Shown in pieces: positions 1 through 11,851 of a DNA stretch of 64,000 bases. This DNA is from Chrysaora quinquecirrha (Eukaryota; Cnidaria; Scyphozoa; Semaeostomeae; Pelagiidae): NCBI GenBank assembly GCA_014526335.1, contig JACTAT010000001.1, forward strand, positions 3,834,596 through 3,898,595, read 5' to 3'. Every line of letters begins with the position of its first letter. Position 1 is the first letter of the stretch. The notes below the pieces were generated by a model. It did not search any database and was not told the DNA's origin. It saw nothing but the letters and a program-made list of their open reading frames with translations. The translations under genes and the position numbers were made by a program.

Positions 1-260
1 ATCATCATCATGATTATGATAATGATTCATGATAATCATGATCATAATTCATGATCATCATCATAATCATGATCATGATCATCACCATCATCATCACCCC
101 CATCATCATCATCATCATTATCATCATTATTATCACCATTATTATTTTCATCATCACATCATCATCACCACCAGTAATATCGTCATCAACAGCTTTATAA
201 TCATCATCTTTATCATCGTCATCATCATCATCACTATTATCATTATCATCATCGTTGTCA
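1..260. repeat. ATC/ATG trinucleotide microsatellite
   Basis: The first 260 bases are an imperfect run of ATC/ATG triplets. Open frames across it on both strands encode only His/Ile/Met/Asp runs, so they are not genes. It lies in an intron of the kinase gene whose next exon starts at 353. Confidence 0.9.
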
Positions 261-352
261 GGATCATTAGTTTGTTTACAGTAACCTAGAATACAACACA
301 GCCATAGAACTAAAGACGTCACATGCAATGACCAAATAATCTATTTTTCTAG

Positions 353-3300
353 GTTGATTCATTTTCCTTCGGCTCTTACATGTACGAGTTGATAACTCGG
401 AAGTTGCCCTTTGAAGATGTTGGAGGAGATGCATCAATAGATCAACTGATTGTGGATCGAATGCGTCCAAAGATATCAAGCAGGGTATGAAAACATATCA
501 TTGAGTAGACTCAACTGTTTGATTAACAGCCTATTAATCTTCATACATGAAGCATTATGTCGTCTTGGGCTCTAACCAAACTATAAAGAAATATTTGCCA
601 AACACCTGAAATTTGTCTCCAAAGCAATGTTTGAACGTTTGGCCACGGCAATTTAACTAAAACCCGCAAATAAGAAGCTGTGTTTAACCAAAAAGCTGAA
701 AATATCTTGACTTTGAAAATAAACATATCAAACCTTTTCCGTAATGATTAGGATATTATTGGAGCAGTTTTGTATGTTCACTTACCATGAATTGTTTTGG
801 GATTTCGTATACCTCGTTTCATTGCATAGAGAAATCTTATATCTTGGTCGAATGTCTAGAAACGATCAAACATTGTTGTACAAGCATTTGAACTCTGCTT
901 TACAAGCATGGTTTTACCGTTTGACCACGTCACAAAAATTACTGGACAAACAGATTTTGCTTGTCACTGATGCTTGTCACAAGAAAACATTGCTGACAAC
1001 CAATGTTGATGTGAGCCTAATGTCCTGGCCAAACGATCAAACATTGTTCGTCAAACATTTAAGATTTGCTTGTGAACCACAATGTTGGACAGTTGGACGA
1101 TATCACAAAACATTGCTCGTCAAATATTTTTTGCTTGATAAAGCATAGAATGTTTTTCAAGTTTTTCAAGCATTGCTGAAGTATTTCTGCTTGTCAAGAA
1201 ATGTTTTGCGACGTGGCCAAACAGTCAAACATTGCTTGCAAAGCAAAATCCTGATCAACAATTATTGATTGACTGGCTGAAAAACTGACTGAAGGACTGT
1301 TTAAAAAAAGTTCTTCTTTGCTGGTTTTAACTGTAATTGATTGATTTATAACTGGCTGTGCGACTCAATTGTTCTTTATCATTTTTTTCACAGGATAAAC
1401 GAATTCCACTCCCTATTTTGTCTCTGCTTTACAAATGTTGGGAACATGAAGCTGTTGATCGACCTTCTGTTGCTGACATTCACGCATCAGCAAAACTAAA
1501 GGAATTCCCCCGTCTTCTGGATGATCTCGGTATGCCATGCTCGTTAATCTTATTCTCCATTTGATATTCAAGTTCCCAACGTTGTAATTGTTTGCCACGG
1601 GTGCGAGCATACTTGTTTCCTGGAAATGAAGCGGAAATAGTGTATTTAGCGCTAGTCGCTAGGATTTCAGTAGTAGGTTAACTAATCAAAACCTCGACTC
1701 TGGCTGTGATGCTCTGGCTGGATTTCAGCCTCTCTGAGCCCCTGACACCACACGCCAGCCTAATTATACCACGATGCCACATCATCTTCAAAATGGAATG
1801 GAGCAATAGTAGACCTTTTAATGCTAGAGTACGTTTTATTTATCTTATTGACAGCCCCGCACAATTCCCTAGTGACGTTCGGCACTTTGTAGAGCATTTG
1901 ATTAGTGTTCGGTTCGGCAGATCCAACCCCTCCCTCCTCAAAGCAATGTTGATTTGCTGTGGCGTAGTGGCCTAATCCAGCTGGCTCATGGTGTCAGAAG
2001 CTCAGCGAGGTCGGGGTTCGAGCTCCAGCTGCGGTAGCGTCACAGCCAGGGTCGAGGTCTCGACTAGTTAATCTACTACTGAGATCCTAGCGACTGGCTT
2101 TCAATACACCATTTCACCTTCAACTTCACACCACCTAATAGTGTTGAAGTTTCTGAATGGTTTCTTAAATTGAGTTGTACCTTATTTACTGTTAGTTTTA
2201 CAGTAGTGATGAGTGCAATAATTTACACTAACATTGAGCAACATCATAGATTGCATCAAACTCATCATTTGTTACAGACCGAGCACGCGCATTTATTATT
2301 TAGAAACCACGTTTTTATAAGGCTTTTGGACTGTTTGTGGTTTCTCTACGCTCCTGATTTAAGCAGGGGTTTTTTTTCCGTATCAAACTGGTTCCTCTTT
2401 CTTTCAGAGTGTGAAGATGCTTTTAAGTTGCAAGTGGCTTTAACAACAAACAGAAAAGGAGCAACAGTGATCGAAAATTGTGCTGATAGCAGAGATTTAA
2501 TTGGCTCAGATTTGTGGCTATGTTGCAATGAAGATAATCTTGAAGATGAAGAAAGAAAACCTGTTGGAAAAATTACAGTTCTGAATTATTCAGATGGAAA
2601 ATGCAATACCTTGAAGGTTTGTTATAATTTGATAAGGTGGTTTCATTTGGTGACAATAAGGCCCTGGCCAAGCAATCAAACATTGTTCGTCAGGCGTTAG
2701 AGAATTGCTTGTCAAGCAAAATGTTTGACCGTTTGGTCACGTCACATAACATTGCTCGTCCAACATTTTTGTTTGCGTCAAGTAAACAAGTAAACAATGT
2801 TCTTGAACTTTCCCCAATAACATCATGCGACAAATTTCGTTACTAACGGTCAAACATTTGTTTGTAAAGCAAATTTAACATGTTGGACCAACAATGCTTG
2901 ATCGTTATTCCTTGGCCTTATGATTTGATACAGATTCTATAGTGTGACAATAAGGCCCCAGCCATTTCAGATTTGCTGTACACGCAATTATCTTACACTT
3001 AGCCTAATGTTTGAACGTTCGGCCACGTCATAATAAAAAGCTTCCAAGCAGAATGATAGCAAGCAAAACATTTTTGACGAGAAATGATTTGTGACTTGGC
3101 CAAATGGGAAAAATCTTGCTTAAAGGGAGATTTAAAGTGCCTGACGAATTGAACAGGGCCTTGAACATATGAAATTTGCATGTCAGTCAATGTTTTAACG
3201 TTTGGCCAAGTTACAAAACATTGTTTGACCTGCAAAAGTAATCTATATTTGTCGCACAATATTTTTGAAAAGCATTTTTGTTTTACACAAGCAAAAAATA

Positions 3301-6300
3301 TTACACGAGCTATGCGACGACCAAACTGTAAAACATTTTGCTTTTCTAATGCTTGATCAACAATCTTTGATCGTTTGGCCAGGGCCTAAATGACGACTAT
3401 ATGCTGTAAGAAATTTGCTTGACAACTCAAAACTTACCGAAAATTACAGTGAGGATAGTTTTATATAAATGCCAACTCAGGTCAGCTTTTCATTGCTTTG
3501 GAGTTTTGTTTTCATCAAGGCAAACACCACCAGTGCAGTGTCGATAGAGCCCCCCCCCCTATCTGATAAAACACCCAAAGTTTCCAAAATTAAAGAACCT
3601 CTACGGGGTGCAAGGTCTAGGATTTACGGTAATTTGGCGGTGTTTTATTCTTTTGCAGAAAATTCAGCTGGTCGATACGGTACTAGTAGCCTGTGTGGTT
3701 GGAAGTGCTGTTTGGGTTGGTACGAAAAAGGGAGCCATTTTAGTATACTGCTCAATGACTTTCAAGCCTCTAGCCTTGGCCTACCCATCTGGATCACGGA
3801 GCATTCTCAGCATTTTGCATTCACTTGCATGCCAGTGTGTTGTCGTTGGCTCAATTGACGGATCCGTTATGAGTTACCCTGACAACCTTAGCTCTTATAT
3901 CCACAACATCCCGGATGCTGACGTAGTGAAATTCTTTGGAAAAGTCGAATACAACGAACCAATCAAGGAGATGATTCACAACCGGGTCTTTACTGATAGT
4001 ATGACGTCAAATCCGGTTGTTTGCTTAGCTGCTGTGCCTAGTCGTGCTAATCATTCCCGAATGGAAGATACAGTGAAGTTCTTTGGATCTGCTGGAGAGC
4101 CAATCGCAAGCACGTCTCGCAATCACTCGCAATCAAGCGATGATTTGAACGCGGAGAATTCTGGGCCTTTTCCTGTTCGCTATGAATTATGGTGTGGGTT
4201 GCAGAGAGGTCTTATAACTATTCTAGACTTGGAAGATTTGGAAAAAGTAAGCGTAATTTTAAACACTGTTACTGTTGCCATTTCGCACTTCCTATTTTTT
4301 CTTGTGCAACCAGAGTCTCTAGTGCAACCATATTTGAAGGATTGAAAATTTCCTACAGACTACTATGTGTTAAGCTATGGCTAAACTAGGAGAATTGTCG
4401 CGCGTGACACTGTATTCGGCATGTCTCTAAGAGTGGCTAAACACGCGAGTGACAAGCGAGCAACATGTCCCCCGACTCATTTGCATGTCGTGGAGACAAG
4501 AAATGTTTCTATTGTCTCCCAGACACATGTGTGTCTCTCGCTACAAATTTTGTCGCACGCTATAAACTTCCGAAATGACTAAACTGGAAATCGAGGGGAC
4601 ATGTCATGTCGCGCGTGAAATGTCTCCTAGTTTAACCTGACCTTTACAATGCTGTGGTGTTTTAACTTATTACTCGAGCCCCAAAGTATAGTTGTCACTA
4701 CCTTCAATTAGTTGTTGATGTGAACAGACAGCTCAAACTGCGACTTTTGGACTAACTACAAGAAAGTATTAATAAATCCTAGCGTTCATTTATAGACCGC
4801 AATAGCCATTGCACTTATAAAGCAATGACTTGTTGTTTTATACTTGGTCCTTACCAGTTTTTTTCTTCCCTTAGGTGCACGTTCTTTCTGCTAAAGAAGG
4901 CGAAATCAACAACCCAGCGATCAAGCAACTTTGTGTGACACGTATTGAAACCCGAAGAGTCTTCCAATCAAATTGCCACCCACAATGCCCTGCGGAAGGA
5001 ATCAATTTCCCTGAAAACGAGTCTGCCTCGGTCTGGGTCGTCTTGTATCCTGGAACTTGTGTATATCGCTGGAATGTTGATAAACGAAAAATCGAAGCAA
5101 AGTTTGACGCTGCGCTGCAGAAACCAGACAACGACTGTAAGTTTTTACCCCCTTGTTTTTTATAATTTCGCTATAAGTTTGCTATGAGTCGTCGTATTGA
5201 AGGGTTGTCTTATAAGAGAGCAGTGTACACGTAATATACGCACAACGAATGGACGAATATTTACATGGAGAAAGAGCTTATTCTTTTCCTTGTAAAGTTT
5301 AGTGTCCTTTAGTGTCTTCTCTTTTGGTTGAAAGCTCACAGTAAAATGGTCGAATGGCTTACTCTGGACTGCATTAGCTTCGTTAAGCCCACAGCCCCTC
5401 AACCTCTGCAATCCACCTTTCTGAATTTGGTATAAGAGATGAGAACCTATTATTATTATTATTATTATTTTTACTTATTTAAGCACGGTAGCCCCGTCAG
5501 TTCAAAAGAACTGCTTTTCAGGGGGCCGTGACAACGACGTTTATACAGTTTAGTATACAACTTGATAAAATGTTGGCTATCAAAACATGTTTTTCATTCT
5601 TCTCTTAAAGGTGGCATGGGAGGGAGCCAGTTTAATTTCGCGTTCAAGTTTATTCCAAAGTTTAGGTCCACGAAACGAAATTGCCTTCTGTCCATTGCTA
5701 GTTTTCCGTAAGGGCATCACAAGGTCAGTGTCGGTATTTCTCAGTTTTCTGATAGTGCTTGTAGATTTCTTATGGAAAAGGTTAGAAAGGTAGATTGGGG
5801 CCAGCCCATTTAGTGATTTATACATTGTTGTAGCTTTTTCGCTTTAATAATTTCATCCAGAGTTGGCCAATTTAAACTGCGAATTAGTTCAGTAGCAGGC
5901 GCATAGAATCTACTTTTAGTTACCATTCTAGCTGCACGATTTTGCAACTTCTGCAACGTTAGCAATTTAGTCACCCCACAGCATCCCCACACTGAACAGC
6001 AGAAAAAGACTAGAGAAGTGGTTTTTCTAGGGTTAAAGCGTCGGCCACTATGCCTCGGTCCCTATTAGCTATAGCTCAGTCTCTTTTATTGCTATCTAGG
6101 TTTGTATCCCCTTATGAGTGAGCTTTTCTTCGAATACAACAGGGTCCGATTTTGGGCATAAAACTTCTTATCAATGGGTCTGAAATTGTATTTCCCAAGG
6201 ATTGTGTATACGAAATGCATATGAAAATCATAAAATGGATGTTTTCTATGGGTAAACTTTGTTAATAGGAGAGGGTACCATCAAAATAAAAAGTTGTTGG

Positions 6301-7545
6301 GTTTGAACAACACTCTGGATGACATGCCTGTGTATTCGATGGTCAATAACCTATACCCTATACAATGCCTATACCCTTAGGCTGGTGCTCGCAACAAAGA
6401 TTGCTTTCTTGTATGTTCTTGTGAATTGCTTCATTATTTCTCAGCCCTATCAGGTTAACTCTTAATTGCGCGTGTATCTCTATCGAGTCTCTTAATTTCA
6501 TGCATTTTTATCCTTATTTCCACAGTGAATTCCTTCAAATCGGCATCGAAACAAACAACTGTACAAGGTATTTATCTACTGAATTTTATTTACGGAATCA
6601 TCTCCAGTAATAGACCCTTTCGACGAAAGGCTGCCGTGATTAAAATTTTTTGATGCTAAAATCGTGTACAGCATCTAAAACTTAGTCTAGGTGCAAAGTT
6701 TCATTGTCCCAGCGCTTGTATTATTGATTTTGAAGGGCGTTCAAAGTTCACGATTCTATAAGGGCTTTGACCGTGAAAAGTGATCGAGGGTGAAACTTTT
6801 TACCCTAACTGTTCAAAGCCCTTATAAAATCATAAACTTTTAGTACTCATAGAATCAATAATACAAGTGCCAAGATAGTAAAACTTTGCACCTAGACTAA
6901 ACTGTGGCTGCTTAATAAGGAAAAACTCTTGTGACATCAGAATGTGACTTTTCTTTTAATGTTGTTGTTTTATCAGTTTTAGCTATTTGAAAAAAAATTT
7001 CCAATTAGAGCATGTCCCTAGACCCCCCCTTAATGGGAACATCTGTACATTTGGCAATCCGGGGGCCCTCTGCTGCAGTTGAGCCTCCTTGGTTATTTCC
7101 ACAACCGTAAACCGCTGGTAGGCACCGTTAACTTGTCCATAAAGTTTCTACTTAGACATTATTGTCATTGTTGTTAAGAATCTACTGTGATTAAACTAAA
7201 AGAAAATTGCTTTTATCCACAGTTTCAAACGCACAAATCATAACCATGGTTGTCGTCGAAGATTACCTCTACGTTGGAACGACATTTGGTTGTATGACAG
7301 TCTGTGAAAGCATGTCTCTGACACCGCTGTCGAATATCCGTTGCTTCACGGAGGCGCTTGACTACCTCATTCCGCTGCAAATGACACTGAATCGAGGCAA
7401 TACAGGGCAACACAAAGAACAACTCATACTTGCAAGTGGTCGTAATTGCCTTGACAAGTGGAATAAGGACAAAAGAAAACGAACTAAAGTCAGTGGTAAT
7501 TATTCTACTATATTGACGTGGTATGCTGACCAGTGGCACTCGTGA
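353..7545 (+). CDS. LRRK/ROCO-like protein kinase, 3' part (kinase C-lobe and WD40-like domain)
   Basis: This is the 3' end of a multi-exon gene that begins before the window. Exons whose GT/AG borders and phases join: 353-484, 1394-1529, 2408-2616, 3659-4246, 4875-5136, 6526-6567 and 7223-7545 (stop). The first two encode a kinase C-lobe: the DSFSFGSYMYELITRKLPF segment (subdomain IX) and CWEHEAVDRPS, with the conserved Arg of subdomain XI. About 440 residues follow with beta-propeller-like short repeats such as SAVWVGTKKGAILVY, CVVVGSIDGSVMSY and YLYVGTTFGCMTV. The protein ends on a strand-like ILTWYADQW. A kinase followed by a WD40-like C-terminus is the LRRK/ROCO layout. ROC, COR and LRR parts would lie upstream, outside the window, so family membership is inferred. 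Introns carry SINE-like copies, palindromic elements and a LINE remnant. A different kinase-WD40 protein cannot be excluded. Confidence 0.65.
1022..1270. mobile_element. Palindromic MITE family A, diverged copy
   Basis: It starts with TCCTGGCCAAACGATCAAAC and contains the inner motif of the family (AATGTTTTGCGACGTGGCCAAAC) near its right half. A second diverged half-copy lies just upstream at about 845-985. The right terminus is degraded. Confidence 0.7.
1649..1785 (-). mobile_element. tRNA-derived SINE-like repeat, copy 1
   Basis: On the minus strand this reads as the SINE-like family of this window: a TGGCRTRGTGG-type A box, a GGTTCGAGCC-type B box (decayed here) and a tail TAGTTAACCTACTACTGAGA. 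Other copies: 1955-2125, 13545-13720, 24258-24392, 51345-51460 and 59258-59525. It faces the copy at 1955, forming an inverted pair about 170 bp apart. Confidence 0.65.
1955..2125 (+). mobile_element. tRNA-derived SINE-like repeat, copy 2
   Basis: It begins TGCTGTGGCGTAGTGG (Pol III A-box-like), carries GGGGTTCGAGCTCC (B-box-like) about 75 bases on, then the family tail with AGTTAATCTACTACTGAGATC. It is better preserved than copy 1. No tRNA fold with an anticodon was found, so this is not a tRNA gene. Confidence 0.7.
2659..2918. mobile_element. Palindromic MITE family A, near-complete copy
   Basis: Both termini are visible: left AGGCCCTGGCCAAGCAATC, right GATCGTTATTCCTTGGCCT, flanked by TA on each side. 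The inner motif GACCGTTTGGTCACGTCAC is present. It is an intronic insertion in the LRRK-like gene. Confidence 0.75.
2953..3386. mobile_element. Palindromic MITE family A, diverged longer copy
   Basis: It starts AGGCCCCAGCC and ends GATCGTTTGGCCAGGGCCT. The inside is rearranged and longer than the roughly 260 bp standard copy, suggesting a nested or partly duplicated element. Confidence 0.6.
5447..5470 (+). repeat. ATT microsatellite
   Basis: A short run of ATT triplets next to the LINE remnant, possibly its degenerate 3' tail, because the remnant runs on the minus strand toward this point. Confidence 0.6.
5572..6030 (-). mobile_element. Non-LTR retrotransposon remnant (reverse transcriptase C-terminus)
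   Basis: Two overlapping minus-strand frames (5810-5992 and 5580-5825) encode the C-terminal end of a CR1/Rex-like reverse-transcriptase ORF: WGCCGVTKLLTLQKLQNRAA, then MYKSLNGLAPIYLSNLF and FRGPKLWNKLEREIK. These are typical of the RT thumb and C-terminal tail in animal LINEs. The two parts are in different frames near 5820, and no endonuclease or catalytic RT core is present, so it is a dead 5'-truncated copy in an intron of the LRRK-like gene. The element class is inferred from motif style. Confidence 0.8.
6683..6898. mobile_element. Fold-back element, about 216 bp
   Basis: The left arm TAGTCTAGGTGCAAAGTTT and an arm with CTTGTATTATTGATT are matched by the right arm AATCAATAATACAAG and AAACTTTGCACCTAGACTA. 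An inner pair, CCCTTATA/TATAAGGG, continues the hairpin. No coding potential. Intronic. Confidence 0.65.
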
Positions 7546-8945
7546 ATACATAGTTATGTCCATATTGGACATTTTCGCTTTGACCGTGTCGCTTCAGCCG
7601 CATGAGGCTATTAGAATGTTTTAGCCATAGTACATCTAACTGTGGTTAGAAAATACAACTTTTCCAGGAGTCTGGACCCAGGTAATTTTGGCGCGAAACG
7701 ATGACAAATGACGCTGCGCCATTTGGCATCTTTGCTAGAACGTCAAGATGTGAGACGTTCGCCGACACACTTCAGGCGAGGCGAGTTTTCGGCAGGATAT
7801 ATTTTAACTCTAAAAACTGCCATATAGAATATGTAATGCAGGGACCCTGGAAGCACGGGGAACCGTGAAAAATTGCCAAATTCTTTTATTATCCTATTAT
7901 CTTACCCCAGGCAGATTTTATAGATTTCGCGCCATTTTGCCCCAAATTTGTTGCTTCTGCCCCGCCGCCCAGCGTTGCTTCCGGCGTCTCTGAAGCTTTC
8001 GAAATAAATTGATATACTTAGTTCTCTATGTATTATGACTTTCAGACTCTGGGAGTCTGTGAACGACTCTAGAAGACTGAAAACTCGACACGTATTGGGA
8101 GCATACCTAATCGATGCGCCCCAAAGGCATTTAAAAGTATTTTAGTACCTAATGTATATGTAGTATTTTAGGAGATTTAAATTATTTTTTAGATTGATCT
8201 TAAAATAGAATGTTGATTATATTAGTAATTATTTTGGTTATATGCTAGAATTCCGTCTCTGAAAAGTATTAAGTATACGAAATTTGTCAGAAGTTAATTT
8301 GAGAATTTATTTGAAAAGTATAAATTATATAGATACACAGAGAAACCTAACCCATCATTAGATTTTATACCATAACAGGCAGACATTATAAGAATCTTAA
8401 TTTTTGATGTTTTTAATGTTAATTTGTCAATAAATTTTCTTAGATTACATTTTTATAATTTACTTACTTAGAAATTGTAAGTTTTTTATTTGGTGTTTTG
8501 TTTCCATTCATTGAGAGAGAAATATCTGTATTTTTGTTGCTTGCCTACAACCGTTCGCGTTGCCAAATAAATTGGTTTCTTTTTATTCCTCGCTTTTCAA
8601 CGCAGAACTTTTCTCTGTATTTATCTGTCTCTGCGAAATGGCCAGAAAATAACTCAGGGTGGCTTTAAAAGAAGCAGAAAGGTTGGAAAGTGTGCGATGG
8701 TAGAAATAGTAAAAGTGGCATGCTTGTGAATTGATAGTGTACTTGTAGTTTAATAACTATGAAAGTGCTGGGAGAAAACTTTCACTATTCCACTCTTTTT
8801 CAGAGGGAAAGAGTGCTGACCTTTTGACCTTTTCAACTTTGCCTTTTGCTCTTTGAGCCTCGAGTCGGATATTTCCCATGACGTCATGATAAGCATAAGT
8901 CGACCACGTTCTAAGCGCTGACCCACCTTCAATCAGCAATCAGTC
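7546..8945. other. Intergenic: 3' flank of LRRK-like gene and 5' flank of Kelch gene
   Basis: No gene was found here. AATAAA-type hexamers occur near 8000, compatible with polyadenylation of the upstream gene. From about 8160 to 8480 the sequence is very AT-rich. The 75 bases before the Kelch start are less AT-rich and free of repeats. Minus-strand frames at 8750-8939 show no family features. Confidence 0.6.
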
Positions 8946-10753
8946 ATGGCGGACTACACAGGAGAAAAGTTCAAGCAAGAAAACTACGCTTCTCAGCTTG
9001 TAAACACGTTAAATGGCTTTAGAAAAAGGAAATACATGTGTAATGTTGTTCTCCTATGCAGTGGCAGGGAATATTTTGCTCACAAGAATTTCCTTTGTGC
9101 TGCAAGTCCGTATTTTAGAAATTGTTTCATCGACGACCTGAACGCCCAGGCCAGTCCCGGTGTGAAGCTCGACCTCACGAATTCGATTTCCGCAGGAATT
9201 ATGGAGGATATCTTGCAGTTTGTATATCTGGGTGAAGTCTGTGTTCATAAAGAGAATGTCAAAGAGTTAATAGCCGCCTCGGATTTTCTTCAGATGTCAA
9301 ATTTGAAAGATATTGTTTGTCGTTTTTACGAGAAAAAGCTCTGCGCATCCAACTGTTTGTCAATATCCTCCCTTGCTGATGAATTCAATTGTGTGTCACT
9401 GAAGAAAAGCGCAGATCGGTATGTCTGCAGGCATTTTGTTAGTGTGAGCCAGTCAGATGAATTTCTGTCCTTAAACATCAACCAAGTTGCTCACATAATA
9501 AGCAACAATAACCTTAATGTCATTGGAGAAGAAAAAGTATTTGAGGCAGTCATGAATTGGATTGGGCGTGATCAAACCCAGAGATGTGACTACATTTCAA
9601 GGCTTTTGGAACACGTTAGATTGCCATTAATCAATAAATATTACATTTTTGATAAAATTGTCAACAATGAAGCTATAATGCGGAATGAACAATGGCAGAA
9701 GCTTGTCCTCAAGGCAATTCAGTTCCAGGCTATGCAAGATCGCAGATTCATAGTTGATACCTCACAGTGCATACCAAGGCATTCTTTTGATACAACGACC
9801 ATAATAATTGCCTGTGGAGGAACCCAGGATGAGTTAAGCACCAAAGATGCTCTCTGTTATATCCCAGGTGTTGATTTCTGGTACCCCCTGGCCCCAATGA
9901 TCAGTGAAAGGGACAAGTTCTCCGCTGTATTATGCAATGATCATCTCTATGCTGTTGGAGGAGAGATAGAAGGAAGAGCATTGAAACAAACAGAGTATTA
10001 TGACTTTGCCTCTGATAAATGGGTAGCCATTGCAGATCTGCCATCAACATTAACCAATCACGGTGCTGCTGTTTTGAATGGAGAAATTTATATTGTTGGA
10101 GGGGGTAGCAATGAATCATACTCAAAAGATGTTCTGAAGTATGATAGACTCACAAACAAATGGATTGAGGTTCAGGGTCTTAGGGTCCCAAGACGTGGTG
10201 CATGTGTTGTTTCTCATTTACATTTGTATGCCATCGGGGGTATGGCCCAAGTGGTATGGCATTGGCTAGTGTGGAACGTTATGATCCATACTTAGATGAA
10301 TGGGCAAAAATCTTCCCAATGAACTCATCAAGAGCCTTTGCTAGTGGTGCAGTCATTGGTGACAGGATATTTGTGTTTGGTGGAGAGTATGCAATGTGGT
10401 CCTTCTATTGCTCTGCAGAAGTATTTGACATCGCAACAGATGAGTGGAGAATGATCGCTGATGCCTCTATTCCACGTTCCTTTAGCACTGCTGCTGTTCT
10501 TGGTAGGGAGATCTATATCCTTGGTGGTATGCGTAGCGTATATTGCGAGAATGATGATGATGAATTTGTAGATGCAAGTGAATGTGCTGATGTGGAGATT
10601 TATAACATTGATAAAGATGCATGGAGTGTTGGCCGATCACTGCCAATAGCTACATCTGGTTTGAAATGTGTCACACTTGTTACTTCAAAGAGTGCTGTTG
10701 AAATGAGGTGTGGAATGAAGTTCCCCAATCATGATTATGATGCAAGTGATTAA
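8946..10753 (+). CDS. Kelch-like protein (BTB-BACK-Kelch), single exon with one frame break
   Basis: This is an intronless KLHL-type gene, presumed to be a substrate adaptor for a Cullin-3 ubiquitin ligase. It starts at ATG 8946. A BTB domain covers about residues 25-135 (the FAHKNFLCAASPYFR segment is typical), a BACK domain about 140-245 (VFEAVMNWIGRD), and six Kelch blades follow: IIIACGGT, LYAVGG, IYIVGG, LYAIGG, IFVFGG and IYILGG. The frame breaks in a run of five G at 10236-10240. Upstream, the frame ends with blade four; downstream, GYGPSGMALASVERYDP resumes in the next frame and runs to the stop at 10753. One more G would give an uninterrupted protein of about 602 residues, normal for the family, so an assembly or sequencing error is more likely than a pseudogene. 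The exact KLHL orthologue is not recognised. Confidence 0.88.
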
Positions 10754-11851
10754 GCTGATTGGATCGCAAAGTGAACTTTTATTATTTAATTTTGCTATTT
10801 ATGCATTTTTTCAGATACTCCCATTATTATATGAAATTGGTTAGCATAGCCAGGGGTAAGGATGGGTAAGCTGGCATGGCAATAAAAATTAGGCATGGTT
10901 TCAAGAAAAATTACCTGAATTATCCTAAGACATTTTTGAATTAGATTATATCTATACAAATCCAATCTTGGCCATTATTTGAGGGGTGATTGCCCCCTTG
11001 CTCCCCTTGGCAATGCCACTGCATGAATGTAACACAATTTCCAGCCAATTAATACACTACCCATCAATACGTTATCCTCAAACTGTCTATTTCTCCGTAG
11101 TTTATTTACCATATAGGGGTTAATTTGTTTTTTCAGCTTTTACTTTATGTTTATTTGTGCTTTTACCTTTATACACATTTGAAATTTTAAAGTAGCCCAG
11201 ACTAACCTAGAAAGCATCCCCCATGACAACGCAATTCTGGAATTTTCAATCTCAATATTTATGCAAAATTAATAAAATTGTAATTTTTGAATAGAAATCG
11301 TAACTTTTTCATTCATATCTATATGAAATTTATGCTTTATTAGATAAGTAATTTTCAATGAAAATTTACAATATTTTGGAAATTAATTAAATGAATTCAT
11401 GGAGTTTTGAACATTTATAAAAGTAGATGTTATTTTAAGCAGATGTATCAGCTATTGTTTTCCCACGAAGAGAATTTTGGGATGAATTTTTGTGGATTTA
11501 TTCTTTCGTGACGTCATCATATCGGTAGTTTCTTTACGTCATCGTGCCTATTACGTCATTCTTCAGCGTTAGGTTCCTCCAGCTGAGAAATGTGGTTTAG
11601 TAGATGCTGGTTTTGGGGGGGGGGGTAAAATCGGCTGGAATCGTGAAGTTTGCTCAGTTCATGGCATTAGCCCGTTTGAGAGGAACCATCTTAAAATTAC
11701 CTTAATGACGTCATACATGGACATTTATGACGTCTTGTGACCTGTCACTTTGTCACTTTCTGCGGGTTAATTGTAATGTCTCGCAGACCCTGCGGGGCAA
11801 AATTACTTTTTATATTGACACAGTTGAAACAATTGAATTGGATCATGGACG
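10754..11851. other. Intergenic: AT-rich spacer
   Basis: 3' flank of the Kelch gene and probable promoter/5' UTR of the synaptotagmin-like gene. It holds a run of ten G around 11617-11626 and several TGACGTCA-like or GACGTCAT motifs (about 11510-11730), which resemble CRE sites. No coding region is recognisable. Confidence 0.5.

Noticed and set aside
29..328. Overlapping open frames on both strands at the window start
   Set aside because: They are translations of the ATC/ATG microsatellite (His/Ile or Asp/Met runs) with no gene features.
7989..8007. 19-bp identity CTGAAGCTTTCGAAATAAA shared with 11895-11915 (Slp exon 1)
   Set aside because: The match does not extend on either side, so a chance or convergent short match is as likely as a repeat or exapted exon.
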